Positions 21,761 to 33,601 of a stretch of 64,000 nucleotides of DNA are shown one piece after another. The stretch lies in NCBI GenBank assembly GCA_000711775.1, contig ARYC01017818.1:29551-93550 (forward strand). The letters run 5' to 3'. Both the position numbers and the translations under genes were made by a program. Below the pieces are notes generated by a model. The model was not told where the DNA came from and did no database searches. It worked only from the letters and a program-made list of their open reading frames with translations. Origin of the DNA: Oxytricha trifallax (taxonomy: Eukaryota > Ciliophora > Spirotrichea > Sporadotrichida > Oxytrichidae). Each line of letters begins with the position of its first letter. Within the stretch, counting starts at the first letter, position 1.

Positions 21761-22113
21761 AACTTATTATTGAAAGTAAAAATGGTTACTTCCTCACCCA
21801 TATTTAGAGCTGGATCGACTCTTAAAACTCATAATTATTCTCTAATACTCTAAGAACTTCCCTTGAAACTTGTAGGCATGCAAAGCTCTCATATAAGCTC
21901 TCAGTTATAGAGGCAGTTTTATAATTTTAAATTAAAATTTGAGCGTAACATTTTAAGAAAAACAACAGCACTTCCATCAAACTTAACGAGACTTCCCTTT
22001 GGCAGCAATAAAAAGTGTGATAGCTGTGAGATGAACTCTCATAAAGAACTACCAGAGCTTTCACTGTTATTAAAATAGAAATTAATAATAGAAAATAAAA
22101 GGCAAACAAGTGT

Positions 22114-23370
22114 GTGGGAGACAGAGAGGAGGAGAAAGGTAATAATGAAATTCCTATACAAACTGAAGAAGTTGAAGTCTATTTTTGTGAGTTATGTGAG
22201 AGAGATTTTGCTCATAAATCAAGCTGGTACAGACATATGAAGGAGCATAGAGAAGCCAAGCCCACTGTCTACTTAAAGCATGATAAAATAGATGGAAAGT
22301 ATGACTGCTTTGAGTGCCATAAGCAATACTCTCATACAAGAGACTTGAAGAAGCATCTATTAAAAGCTCACAAGAAAGATATAGAAATTGAGAATCATGA
22401 AGTTGAGCTGAAGCTTCTCAAAAAAAGAAAAGCGAGGGAATATTCTAAGGTCGTAGTGCCTGAATAAGCTAGAGAGTTAGAGTATGTTAAGAAGGCACGC
22501 AACCATCTGACCTCTGAAATAACAAAGATTATGATCAAGATTAAATATAAAAAGATTCCCGTTCTTGCCTAAATTAACCTAGACACTTCACTTTAAAGCT
22601 ATCTTATATTAGAAGACTCCTTTAATAAGAAAGTTATCAATGATCATCAATACGCATACAAGGTGTATCCCTTCAACTATCTCTTAAGTGATGATAAATA
22701 TTAAATGGAGTTTACAAATGAGTATCAAGCACTCGCTCAAGCAAAGTTTAAAGAGTGTAGTTACTTAATCAATCTAGATGCTATTCTTCTTGCCAAGGAT
22801 CTTGTTGCTTTCAGACTCCCAATCTATGAAATGACCCTTATAGATTTCATAACAGATCAAAGGAATCATAAGTAACTTGGATAAATAGCAACAGTATAAG
22901 GTATTAAAGAGCTTCATAAGTTAGGGTTTATTCACAGAGATTTGAAGCCAGAAAATATAATGATAAACTTTTCACCAGTAAGAGTAGCAATAATCGATTT
23001 CAACAGAGCCTAAAGAGTTGAAGTATCAAGGCTTGGAACTGTAATGGGAACTCAAGGGTACTATCCAGAAAGAGAAGACTGGAGAGATGGTGACTTTTAG
23101 TGGGATGTATGGGCATTAGCAGCAATAATAATAGAGTGCGATATGCCTCGCAACGATTACTATTCTACAAGGTGTGAGAAAGATGCTAAGTAAATAATAA
23201 AGTAGTTTATAGGCAAAACCAGAGTCTGACAATTAATAAAACAAATGGCAGAATGAATAATAATAAAACCAAACTCAAGATTAGACATATCAATAGAGCA
23301 GATAGAGTTGTGGTTATGTAAGATCAACTTCAGACCTCTCCCACATGATCCAAAAGTTCATTTTTAGTGA
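22114..23370 (+). CDS. TBE zinc-finger/protein-kinase ORF (57-kDa type), copy A
   Basis: Two C2H2 fingers (FCELCERDFAHKSSWYRHMKEH and YDCFECHKQYSHTRDLKKHLLKAH) precede a kinase domain. Seen are the likely ATP-binding Lys in YAYKVYPF, catalytic loop HRDLKPEN, and VAIIDFNRA where most kinases have DFG; the APE-like region is GYYPERE. Fingers suggest binding of TBE DNA; the role of the kinase is unknown. The frame is open from at least 22114; the true ATG is probably upstream beyond a frame disruption. In-frame TGAs at 23227 and 23254 lie near the C-terminus before the final TGA at 23368, so this copy may encode a shortened protein. Copies B and C confirm the domain order. Confidence 0.85.
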
Positions 23371-23541
23371 TTAAATTAAATACATTTACTATATATTTAA
23401 AATAAAGACCTATTAATAACCCCAACCCCTAACAATTTCCCTACAAATCAAAGCACATATAAATCTCATTAAGGGGTTTTGGGGTTTTGAGTGTAGGGAA
23501 ATTTTTTTGTCAAAACGTAGAGCGGTAGAGACTAGTCCAAT

Positions 23542-24744
23542 CAAAACCCCAAAACCCATTAATGAGTTTTATATGTGTTTTGATTGATGAGGGTAATGTT
23601 GGGGATTAGGGTTTCTTTATGATTTGTTTCATTTTCGTTGTGAGATTCTGTGTAATTTATTATTTTCATGGTTGAGATCTTTGATAATTTAGTTTTTATT
23701 ATGACTACATCTACATAAGAGCTATGAAGAAAAAATTTCATTACGAAAATTTTAATTATAGTACATTAATTGTTGCTTTGCTTATTTAATCAGAATAGCT
23801 AATTTTATGAAAGCATCTTCTTTTAATTCTTAGGAACTCCCTTTTTTTAAAAGCTTTGGTACCAACTGAGAATAAATTCAGGTTGGTACTGGTACCAATT
23901 AGGTTTTGAACCATTTTGGAACTTTTCCATTAAAACCTCATTAGTTTAAAACTAGGTACTTATTAAGTTTTAGTACTATTAAATTGGTACCAATTAAAAT
24001 TAAACAAATTTAGTACCGGTACTAATTAAATTAATATAAATTTAGTACTAATTTAATGGAATTTAATTGTTTGAAATGGAAATCTATCTCTGGAATTTGT
24101 TACAGTTTTTGCAAACTTTCTCCATTTCTCTATACAGGGTTGACCTCCTATAAGATACCCATATTTTAAAGGTATCCTAAAATTAATAGAAACTAGAAAT
24201 ACAAAATTTAAAGATTTATATCCATTTATATGACTTCTGGAACTAAATCATTACATGAGTGAAGATATCAATCACCTTAAAATCACTCATTTTATACAAA
24301 TTTTTATTTAATTTTTGCTTATGTTACCATACTTTTTTCTATTGGACGAAAAATTGATAATAAAAGAAATTAAAGTGTTGAATTGATTTTGAAAATATCA
24401 TTTTTAAAAAAATTAAAAAATATTTGTGCATAAATGCCCAATTTTTAAAAAGATTCAATCATCAAAATTCATAAAAACGATCAGTAAAAGTTAAATTTAT
24501 AAAAACAATGTAAAAGAGATAAAAATGTCAGTCAATCTTATCTTTTTCAAAAAAAAATGCTATTTAATGTATATAAATCTGAAAACAAATAAGTTAAGCT
24601 TTAAAATAATGATCACATAAAATCTTAAAAATTTCATAACTAGAGTGAAAATGATGCTTCCTTGCTAAAATAAACCCTAATCCCCAACATTACCCTCATC
24701 AATAAAAAAACATATAAAACTCATAAAGAGTTTTTGTGGTTTTG
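23542..24744. mobile_element. Internally deleted, non-autonomous mini-TBE
   Basis: CAAAACCCCAAAACCC at 23542 and an inverted degenerate counterpart ending GTGGTTTTG at 24744, with matching inner TIR (GATGAGGGTAATGTTGGGGAT), bound 1,203 bp. AAT flanks both ends (23539-23541, 24745-24747). No transposase, 22-kDa or kinase ORF remains. About 23880-24180 is homologous to the 22-kDa/kinase intergenic region of copy B (33235-33530), including GGTTTTGAACCAT and GGGTTGACCTCCTATAAGAT. The inner TIR differs from copy A, so it derives from another TBE subfamily. It lies only 52 bp from copy A. Confidence 0.85.
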
Positions 24745-25199
24745 AATGACACCTCTATATAAAAGATAGATAAACATTTAATTATTATCACTATAATCTT
24801 AAAACAATAATTCGAGGTTTAATACCATATATATGATGTTACTCCTTAATAAAGGGTGAGAAATTTGCTTAAGCAGACAGTGAATATAGCACGATAAAAT
24901 GATGTTGAAAGTTTTCAGAAAGGAATTGAAAAATTTAAAAACCAAATTTAAAAAAAACTTTTTAATGGGATTATGATAGTAGCTCATAATAAGAAATTGA
25001 GAGTAAGTCCTAAGAGGATAGAGAGGAAATTCAATATTCAAATTCAACAGTTCAAGATTAAAATACAAAGAAAAAATCTTAACCAAATGATTCAAAGATT
25101 AAAATTCAATATTATAAAATGATAAGACAAATGCTTGGAAACTTAAATTAAATATAATTTTAATCATGAGATTTAACAAATTGAAGAATTTATATTTTT
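24745..25199 (+). other. Short coding-like block, probable MDS
   Basis: In the plus strand, about 24902-25120 stays open and reads NDVESFQKGIEKFKNQIQKK, then IVAHNKKLRVSPKR and a Gln/Lys/Ile-rich helical tail. It has no start and may be an MDS separated from the Asn-rich gene upstream of TBE copy A. The remainder is AT-rich without evident genes. Confidence 0.3.
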
Positions 25200-27976
25200 T
25201 CAATAGATTTCTTTGAAAGTGGAAACTGAACCTCTAGCGAATCCTTCAGCTCCTGGAGATGCTTCAGCATGCATAAGGAATTCAGTTTGACCTGGCTCAA
25301 TAACTTTGGTTATTTTACCTGAGATTTCAGAGAAGACCATGTTTCTTGATGAGTTACAGTCAAGAGTAACTTCAATTGCTCTTGATTAAACATTTTCAAT
25401 ACCACAAGTGATGGTATATGATTACTCGCAAAATTTGTTGAGGATTCTATAAACTCCTGGTCTTTCTTCTAATTGTTCACCGAATCTTTCAAGAATAATT
25501 TTGTTTACAAAGACATCTTGATTTCTCTGTGGTGTGGGTTCCTCAATTTGAATTTCAATTGGTTTCAATGAGTGAATGGTAAGCATGAAACATCTTGATT
25601 CGCAAGAATACAAATCTTTATCGTATCCCCATTTCTCGAACCATCTCCATACTGCATTCTCACCTTGAGTTCTAATGGCATCCTTCCAGAATTCAATGAA
25701 ACCTCTTCTGTTAATTCCACCCTCGTCGTTGTTGCAGAAGCACTTTGATATTTTTTTGTGGAATTCATCTTCTGTAAAGTTAATGTTCAACCTTGCATAG
25801 AATTCTTGGAATTCATTAATCTCAAGCACGTTGTTAATGATGACCTTGTCTAATCTTCTGAAAATATCTCTAATGCAGAGCTCAGCAAGTTGATTGAGGT
25901 CTCCATTGCTATCGAGCAACTTAATGTATTCACTCTTAGCAGAGGGTGGTCTCTTCATTGTGCATCCACTTGTTCTTGGTAAGATCAAATATTCATCGGC
26001 ATCAAGCTCTACATCGAGTTCAACTTATCTCTCTGTACTGAATTCTTTCATGAAAATCAGGTCAAGAGCTCCCTTCCTCCTGTTCTTTTGAAGAATGGCG
26101 ACATCGATAGCGATGTATGGTTTACGCTTGATTAAAATTTGAATTCTCTCGTCCTCTTGATGAATACCAATAAGAACTCTTTGCTTTTAGGGTACCTTGA
26201 TTTCATAAACCTCCACACAATAAAATTATAATTTTTTTTAAAAAAAGCAAGCCTTAGTAATATTTGGATTTAGCTAGGTTATCAAGGTCAAAAATTCTAG
26301 TGCTGAATTTACCCTTAACTCTTATTTCTTCCCAGTCGCTAACTTTACAGACGTTCAAAGCTCTAAAGTGTTATGAGAAGTCTCTGAAACCCATCCAGAA
26401 AGTACCATCATCACCAAAAACTGGTTTAATATTGGTAATAAAAATAAAATATAATCAATAAATTAAACTAATTCTAATTAGATTCGGTTATAGCAGCTTT
26501 CATTTGGTGCCCCATGAATTTCTAATGTTCACTAATTAGTTTCCATAGGCTTCTTTCACTTAAATGACTGAGTAAGCATGACCAGGTATTATTAATAAAA
26601 TGATGAGAATGATAAACTAGACATTAATCTTTTTAAATGATATTAATACAAGGCCACCAACTTCAGTGGGACCCCCAGTCTCAGTCCATCTGTCCTTTCC
26701 TGCAGTTGATGAACTGATGAGATAACAACTTTCATCAAAATTGCGCATTTTCTGAAGAATTCACCATTATCTATAGTGTCTTAAATGGCTGGGTCTTCGA
26801 AGTCAAAGCACTCAATAAAAAAAATAAACCTCCTAAATTTAACTTTTATTGCCATTTTTATACTCTGTAGGACTTCCAGTCAAGTCCATCATACCTTCAT
26901 TGGCGAATCCACTTCTAAGAGTGTAATAGTTTCCATGAATCTTAGCATATGCCTTCTCTAAGAGCAAAACTCAAAGTTCGTTACCGTTTCCTCTTGAAAA
27001 GATTGGACCTCCCTCTGCTGTGCATGGGAAATAATCATCGACTGTTACTTCCATCCATTCACCGTTTTTGCAGACTTTTATTTTATTAAGACCTTTTTCG
27101 TTGTATTTTTGAGCGATAAAATGTTTGTAATATGAATACATACTCTGATTTTATGTTTTACTAATAATTATGACTTAAATTTAAACTTAAAAAGTCTTTC
27201 AACTAGATGTGGCATTTCAGCAAGAGAAGCAGTGCGCACATGAACCAGCAATCACCAAGTTGACCTTACTTGATATCATTGGGTTCAATTTTCTTGTAGA
27301 AAACTTCTGGTGAGAACAATCCTTGGCTTTCATCAATAAATAAAAAATACCTTGGGTCTTTTTCAAACGATTGGTTGACCAAATGGTTAGCTCTCAGTAG
27401 CTGGATAAATGCTCCTATCGACTGGTGGGAATTCAATATCCAAGAAAATGATATTGTTAGCTTCCTTCAGCTTTCTTCCGATAGTATCTAAGGGCATGAT
27501 ATGGTAAGGGAAAGTCTCAAATAGCTGTTTGGAGTATTTCTAGAGTGAAGGAATATCTGTTGGAATGGGAAGGTCAAGAATCTAATTTGTCAAAGATTTA
27601 GGAACTCCTTGGCTCTTAGCAGCATTCTTAATGGTGTAAGTAAATTTAATTCTCAACAACCAGTCTCCGAATACTTTGACTTGTGCAACTTCATCATTTG
27701 CGAAGGGTTAAAACTTGACCTGCTTGGTAGTTTGATAAGAATTGGTAAAAGATGCACCTTCACTTCCTTTAATATCTACTAAGATCTCGACTTCCTTGTC
27801 TAGCTTGGTTTCAATCTAATAAAATGAGTAAGATGACAATTGCTAAGGAAATTACTTGAATCACTTACTCTGTAAATGTTGGTTTGATAGAGATCTTCAT
27901 AATTTTGATAAGAGGGCTCTACTTTCTTGTAGAGAGTGATTCCTTCTCCGATATCTTGGGAAAATGTGTCTGCCAT
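25200..27976 (-). CDS. Calpain-family cysteine protease
   Basis: Ca2+-regulated intracellular protease family. ATG at 27976 (MADTFSQDIGEG); a 56-nt intron follows. The family entry FPPVDRSIYP leads to the catalytic Cys (DIKQGQLGDCWF), then LLLEKAYAKIHGNYYTL, catalytic His (PGHAYSVI) and Asn (NIRNSWGTK), and DDGTFWMGFRDF. The C-terminal half has a C2-like part (VEVYEIKVPQKQRVLIGIH) and an EF-hand-like helical region (EINEFQEFYARLNINFTEDE), plus a terminal beta-rich block to TGA at 25200. The C-terminal kilobase is clean. The catalytic half has TGA where calpains have Trp (27363-27365, 26971-26973), two one-base shifts, and lacks a recognisable EW.G.WSD segment after RNSWG. The intact triad residues suggest a recently functional protease. 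Confidence 0.88.
26589..26648. other. Small IES in calpain, pointer TA
   Basis: TA at 26587-26588 and 26647-26648. Removal of 60 bp joins GGL-V to PGHAYSV, rebuilding the invariant stretch before the catalytic His. A 2-bp pointer is minimal but typical for non-scrambled IESs. Confidence 0.5.
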
Positions 27977-28427
27977 ATCTTTCTTTGATTTGATTGTTTA
28001 CAATAAATGTTATACTGTTACTTTTTATTAAATAAAATTTATATCTTAACCTCTATTTAAATTAAATTCTTCATTTTTGGAGTAAATCTTTTGCTTACAC
28101 ATCAAATTATTAGTACTTACCTCTTTTTATATTGAAGCCATATTTGAAATTATTACTCCAAAAACCTCTCATTATTTTTTTCAGATTTATTGCAATTATA
28201 ATTAATCTTGCTTACTTTCTTAATATATTTTTAGAGTTTATATTTGAAATTTACAGGGGAAAATAAAATACTTAACTATTAAGTTAAATTTTTAGGTTTT
28301 AAATGATGGTTGGTGGCATAAAATACCAACTGATCCCATACTTTGACTCTTGCTTGTTATAAGATTTTACATCAAATCAATTATGGTATTAAGATTCTTT
28401 TGTAAATTCTATAGTTTCAAGTTAATC

Positions 28428-29517
28428 TCATGAAGAGTGTGGTCTGAGTACTCTTATTCTTTTCTCGTGTCTAAAAGTCTGTATCTTTTATGCTCACACT
28501 ATGAATGTTTTAGAATTTATGAGATTAATAAATTACTCTTCTAAACTCTTCAAGTCTGCTTTAAGTTCTTTTTGAAATACCTATTGTCCTTGTAATCTCA
28601 TAAAGGGATGTGATTTTGTTTATCACCTTAAGTTAAAAATGTAATAATTATAAATATTACATAAATATGCAATCCCCTTAATAATATGTTGTTGTAAGCT
28701 TTAGTCTTTTCATAAATCTTGAAGAGCTATTCATCTGGTGAATCACTAGACCTAATATTAGACATGTCTTTGATTTCTTCCTTCAACTCTTCCTTATCTC
28801 TGATACGTTTATATTCAAACAAATCTACTACACTCTTCTTCATCTCATAAACTTTGAGCTTTCCGATAATTTCATTACCTTGGTCGGTTTGCTATTAATC
28901 ATCAGAAGATTGTTGAGATTGATACTTCTGTACGTTCAATCTACTTCTACCAATATTTTAGATCCCAAAACTTTCATAAAAATAGTAAAAATCAAGTTAT
29001 TGATTAAGTAGGATGTTATTTATATTTTAATTCAATTTAATTTATAAATTATATATTACGATCAATTCAATTAAAAAGTATGATTTAATATCTGCAAGCA
29101 TTTGATTATAGGTTTATATGGAAAAAATCTCTCTTTTCAATACCTTTGACATTTTGATAGTTATCAGCATTCATATTGAAGAAATCAATACTCTTTACAC
29201 TGATATCGTAAAGTACTTTTTAGCAAGTTCTAGTGTATTTATTTCAAGATGTGAAACACAAGAACCCCTGATAGTCGAAGGAGCTCTTTACATGCTCATT
29301 CACGCATTGATTGTACAAAGTCATGCCATCAGGAGAGTTTTCTAGTTAAATAGAATACTAAATTGTCAAGTAGTTTTGGAAGACTTGGTACATTGATCTT
29401 AATTTACCCTGTAAGAAACCTTTTAAAGTGCAACTCATACTATCTGCCTCTATATTAAAGATAATATACAAAACTTAATGCTCTTACTGAACCTAAAAGA
29501 AATTCTAGTTAATTCAT
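28428..29517 (-). CDS. Unrecognised helical protein in three MDS-like blocks
   Basis: ATG at 29517 (MNQLEFLLGSVRALSFVYY). Blocks in order: NVPSLPKLLDNLVFYLTRK and ENSPDGMTLYNQCVNEHVKS (about 29400-29240), DISVKSIDFFNMNADNYQNV (about 29190), then FYESFGIQNIGRSRLNVQKY ... EMKKSVVDLFEYKRIRDKEE (28980-28660), and finally FMRLQGQQVFQKELKADLKS to TGA at 28428. A TGA near 29250 and another near 28512 interrupt. The composition is charged and helical, probably coiled-coil. It has no recognised domain. Confidence 0.45.
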
Positions 29518-29577
29518 AACTATAATCAGATCATAGAATTTGGAATTAAACAAAAAATAGGTATAATTAAAAATATA

Positions 29578-30486
29578 ATGGTAAAATTACAGGTTGCAAC
29601 TTCTTTACTACTATCTCTACTCATATCAAATTCTAAGGCTTCTTATTACGAAAAGATTGAAGCGTTTAGTTTTGATTCATCATTGGGAGAGTACCCACTT
29701 GGCTATGTGACGTTTGGCTCTGCAATTAATCTAGAGAATAGTATTAAGTTAGTACCACCTGTTTAGTAATTGAGTGGTACAATATTCCTTAATCAGGTAG
29801 CGTAAAATCTTTCATTAAATCAAATTTTTTATGCTAATTACAAGTTCATTTTTGATTCACATAATAAAGCAATTAAATCTGATAGAAAAAATCAATTTTT
29901 TTGCTAAGATTTTTCGAATAAATGCATAAACACACACGTTCAAAAACATCCCGTTAAAACTCTAATAATAAAGCTGAAAAAGTGTTGAGTAGTTATAGAA
30001 ACATATTAATCTAACTTTAAATTTAATTTCTTTGAGATTCTTGAAGAATAAGTATAATCCAAGGAGTAACTTCTATTCAATTAATTATTTGTTGAATTAT
30101 AGATGACTTTATAATTTAACTGAAAATTGACAATCTTAAGCTAAACAAAATACTTCAAAAAATTGCTTGAGCACTCCTCCACTCTTCACAAAGAGCAATC
30201 AAAAGTCAGAGATATTTCATATGAATTACTGGGCCACATAAGTATTTCTGATATTCTTATCAACACAGAATTAATAGAAAACAATGTGTTGAAAATCAGT
30301 GAATTCATATACTAGTAATTCCACTCAATAAATAAGCCAGATTAGTATTTAGAGCAATAATAGTAGCAATAAAAACAAGTTTCAATTACAAATCAAAGTA
30401 GCAGCACTATCGACAGTTCAAACAACATGAGTAAAACTTAGGTGTTTGATTATTCTGATTAAAATAGCATAAATAACTAAAGTAAT
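29578..30486 (+). CDS. L-type-lectin-like secretory protein, N-terminal part
   Basis: ATG at 29578: a signal peptide (MVKLQVATSLLLSLLISNSKA) followed by FSFDSSLGEYPLGYVTFGSA and LVPPVQQLSGTIFLNQ, resembling the first strands of ERGIC-53/VIP36 leguminous-type lectins that carry glycoproteins out of the ER. Downstream blocks encode a helical stalk (KLLEHSSTLHKEQSKVRDIS, ENNVLKISEFIYQQFHSINK) and a Q-rich stretch up to the TBE target at 30486. A TGA at 30121-30123 interrupts the stalk. The frame resumes beyond TBE copy B at 36385. The lectin match is short, so the name is tentative. Confidence 0.5.
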
Positions 30487-30625
30487 CAAAACCCCAAAAT
30501 CCCTTAGTGAGGTTTATAAGTGCTTTGATTTGTAGAGTATAGTTGGGGTCTTATTGGGGTTAGTAGAGAAAAAGCAGGATTTATATGAATTTAATGTAAA
30601 TTTAATGATTATTAGGTGATTTAAC

Positions 30626-33035
30626 TCAAACGAATTTAATTTGCTTGTCTTTGTTATATCTCTTGAATCTGGCTGTCTTTAGTGGCTCAAGCATGTCGTC
30701 TAATGATTATCTAGGATAGTGAGGAGCTCTTACTATTATCATCTCTACTAAATTTCTAATTTCTTTGCTTACATCTTCTTGCTAGAAATGCTTTTAAGCT
30801 AAGCTAATTGATTATTTTTCATGCTTTGTGCTAAAGTAAGACATACTTTTCATATCGCTTTCTAATATAATAGCAGCAACTGCCCATACATCCCACTATA
30901 CTGAACCATTAGTCCATTTCTCTCTGATTGGAAAGTATCCAGGGGTCCCAAGAACCTTAGCTAAAGTTATATTTTCTTACCGTAATGCTCCATTGAAATC
31001 GATGACAACTACTTCTAAAGGGCATAGGTTCAACATAACATTTTCAGGCTTCAAATCTCTATGAACATATCCAATTGACACCCTTTATCATATCTGATAG
31101 AATGTCATTAAAATCATTTGGGTATCTGTTATGATATAGATAGTCTCTAAGAGTCATTTAAAATTTCTTTAGTCTAAGTGTGATGAAACCAAAGCCTAAA
31201 ATAACTCCATCTAACTTTAGCAAATTCTTGCAGTCTCTTCTTTGTGCCTCTCTTAGAACCAGATATTCGTTAGCGAATTCATTCTGGTACTGCTCATTCT
31301 TAATTAGATAACTGAAAGGGAAAACTTTATATGCATACTCATCAACCACTATGATCTTTACTTTGTTAGGCACGCTTATAAGGTAGAATTTTTGAAATAA
31401 AAGTCAATTTCAGACTGTTAAATTAAAAAGAGAGATATATAATCAGGTCCTTAGTAGATCAGTTATTAAAATTAAAAAGCTGAAATTAGGTTTTAATCCA
31501 TCTTCTATCGCAGTATTATTTGCACGTTCATCTCTGTTCTCTTCTTAGTAATGTGTTTGAACTTTAAGTCTCCGAACCTCTAGTGCTTTAATCGGTGTAG
31601 TATCACTTAAATCCGTGCTCTCATATTTCGGTAGCTTATCTTAGTAAATCTGCGTGATTTTGAGATTTCGTCATTTGACTCAGAGCTTCCGTAACTAACA
31701 GTATACTGTTGAACACGAGCAACAACTGTAAAAAATTGTATCGTAAATCGATATTTTATATTTTACATATAATTTGTTGCTGCTGCGTTACATTAACATC
31801 ACAATTTTCACAAATATTTTTCATTTTTGCCTAAAATTAAAACATTTATGGAAGAAAAGAATACACTAAAGAGAAATAAGTTTTTGCGAAAGCAAAAACA
31901 TTTTAGGCAAAAATGAAAAATATTTGTGAAAATTGTGATGTTAATGTAACGCAGCAGCAACAAATTATATGTAAAATATAAAATATCGATTTACGATACA
32001 ATTTTTTACAGTTGTTGCTCGTGTTCAACAGTATACTGTTAGTTACGGAAGCTCTGAGTCAAATGACGAAATCTCAAAATCATGCAGATTTACTAAGATA
32101 AGCTACCGAAATATGAGAGCACCGATTTAAGTGATACTACACCGATTAAAGCACTAGAGGTTCGGAGGCTTAAAGTTCAAACACATTACTAAGAAGAGAA
32201 CAGAGATGAACGTGCAAATAATACTGCGATAGAAGATGGATTAAAACCTAATTTGAGCTTTTTAATTTTAATAACTGATCTACTAAGGACCTGATTATAT
32301 ATCTCTCTTTTTAATTTAACAGTCTGAAATTGACTTTTATTTCAAAAATTCTACCTTATTTAAATAATTTTCAATGGAGCTGCTAAGATCAACTGCATTC
32401 AATGAAGGAATATGCATAGCTCTCTCTTAGAAACATCCGGAAAAGGTGTTTCCTGCAGGTTGATTCATTGTTTCAAATGGTTTCTGCTTCTTGAGCCCTT
32501 TCTGCTATTCTCTCTGAAACTCAAGAGTATTTGATTTTCTCTTTGCTGGGACTAGTTTTTGAGTATCTACATCTTAAACCAAGAACTCACTAAGGTGATG
32601 CATTTGCATATGCCTTTTAACTTTAGCTGAGTGAGTATATGACATCATGCATGTCGTGCACTAATACCTGCCATCTACCTTATCGTGCTTGAAATACACC
32701 TTAGGCTTTCCAGAATGTATCTCTTTTATATGCCTCTTCAAGCTTTATTCAGTTGAGAAAAAATTCTAGCACTCTTAACATTAAAATGTTTTTATTTTTT
32801 CAACTGGTAGCTGTTTTTTTTCTTTCTCAATATAATCAATTTGAGTTTAAACTGCTATCTTTGTGCTCTCCCTCTCGTTTAAAATTTCTATGATAAAAAC
32901 CTCTGCTTCAAAACCCATGAGCTCTTAGCTCTACCTCCCTTAACATAAATAATCTCATTTTTTAGTTTAGCCAAAGTTTAGCTATGATTATCCTGCTCCA
33001 AGAGAAACTGCTTTACGATTTAAGTTAGCCACCAT
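30626..33035 (-). pseudogene. TBE zinc-finger/kinase ORF, copy B, split by a palindrome
   Basis: ATG at 33035 (MVANLNRKAVSLGAG). Two C2H2-type fingers follow (CQECQNFFSTEQSLKRHIKEIH; YQCTTCMMSYTHSAKVKRHMQMHH). At 32357 the frame is cut by a 976-bp insertion; coding resumes at 31378 with VKIIVVDEYAYKVFPFSYLI (ATP Lys). The kinase loop HRDLKPEN is in a shifted frame near 31070, and IDFNGALR replaces DFG as in copy A. It ends FKRYNKDKQIKFV, TGA 30626-30628. The insertion and a frameshift make it non-functional unless repaired by excision. Confidence 0.85.
31381..32356. mobile_element. Foldback element, two 456-bp arms, inside the TBE-B kinase gene
   Basis: The left arm (31381-31836) and right arm (31901-32356) are inverted copies differing at only a few positions over 456 bp, around a 64-bp spacer. 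TA flanks both sides (31379-31380, 32357-32358). Each arm encodes the same ORF reading outward; in the right arm ATG at 31914 gives MKNICENCDVNVTQQQQII, with a possible 41-nt intron (from 31972) or frame change. A later open frame reads YESTDLSDTTPIKALEVRRL. The element disrupts the kinase between the residues aligned with SIENYLN and VKIIVVDE. Confidence 0.85.
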
Positions 33036-33601
33036 GTTTAAATTCAAATTCAAATTTCTATTATAAAGCTTTAATAGCCTCTCTAGTTATAGTTACTATG
33101 TATAGGAGTTGGCACTGCAACAATAATGGTTGATATTGATGAGTTAGAGATCATATTTATACTTAGTTTATTACTATAATTTTTCTAATTTCATGCTAAA
33201 TCTTTTTAATTTTGGTACGAACTTAGATAAACTTCAGGTTGGTAATGGTACCAATTAGGTTTTGAACCATATTGGAACTTTTCCATTAAGACCTCATTAG
33301 TTTAAAACTAGGTACTAATTAAGTTTTGGTACTATTAAATTGGTACGAATTAAAATTAAACTAATTTAATACCAGTACTAATTAAATTTAAACAAATTTA
33401 GTACTATTTTAATGGAACTAAATTGATAAAAATGGAGCTCCATCTCTGCAGTTTGTTACAGCTTCTGCAAACTTTCTCCATGTATCTTTGCAGGGTTGAC
33501 CTCCTATAAGATGCCCATATTTAATTGTAAAATCTTAAACAATAGGATCCAGAAGTCTATAAATTATTATTTGAAATTAATTAATAGGAAAACGAACAAA
33601 T

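Larger units (their letters stand above)
19459..23489. mobile_element. TBE copy A, full-length telomere-bearing element
   Basis: The left end CAAAACCCC and right end GGGGTTTTG are telomere-like C4A4/G4T4 sequence within inverted repeats of about 70-80 bp (19459-19528; about 23412-23489). The repeats share TTTGATTTGTAGGGAA and TTAGGGGTTGGGGTTATTAA. AGT flanks both sides (19456-19458, 23490-23492), a 3-bp ANT-type target duplication. Inside are, in order, a transposase (+), a 22-kDa-type ORF (-) and a zinc-finger/kinase ORF (+), the TBE gene set of Oxytricha. At 4,031 bp it has the expected size of about 4.1 kb. Confidence 0.93.

Noticed and set aside
22154..22339. Minus-strand 61-codon ORF opposite the TBE zinc fingers
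   Set aside because: It is a shadow of the conserved C2H2 coding frame.
23536..23560. C4A4 repeat as a real telomere or chromosome end
   Set aside because: It is only two repeats, followed by TBE-type subterminal sequence and paired with an inverted end 1.2 kb away, so it is a transposon end.
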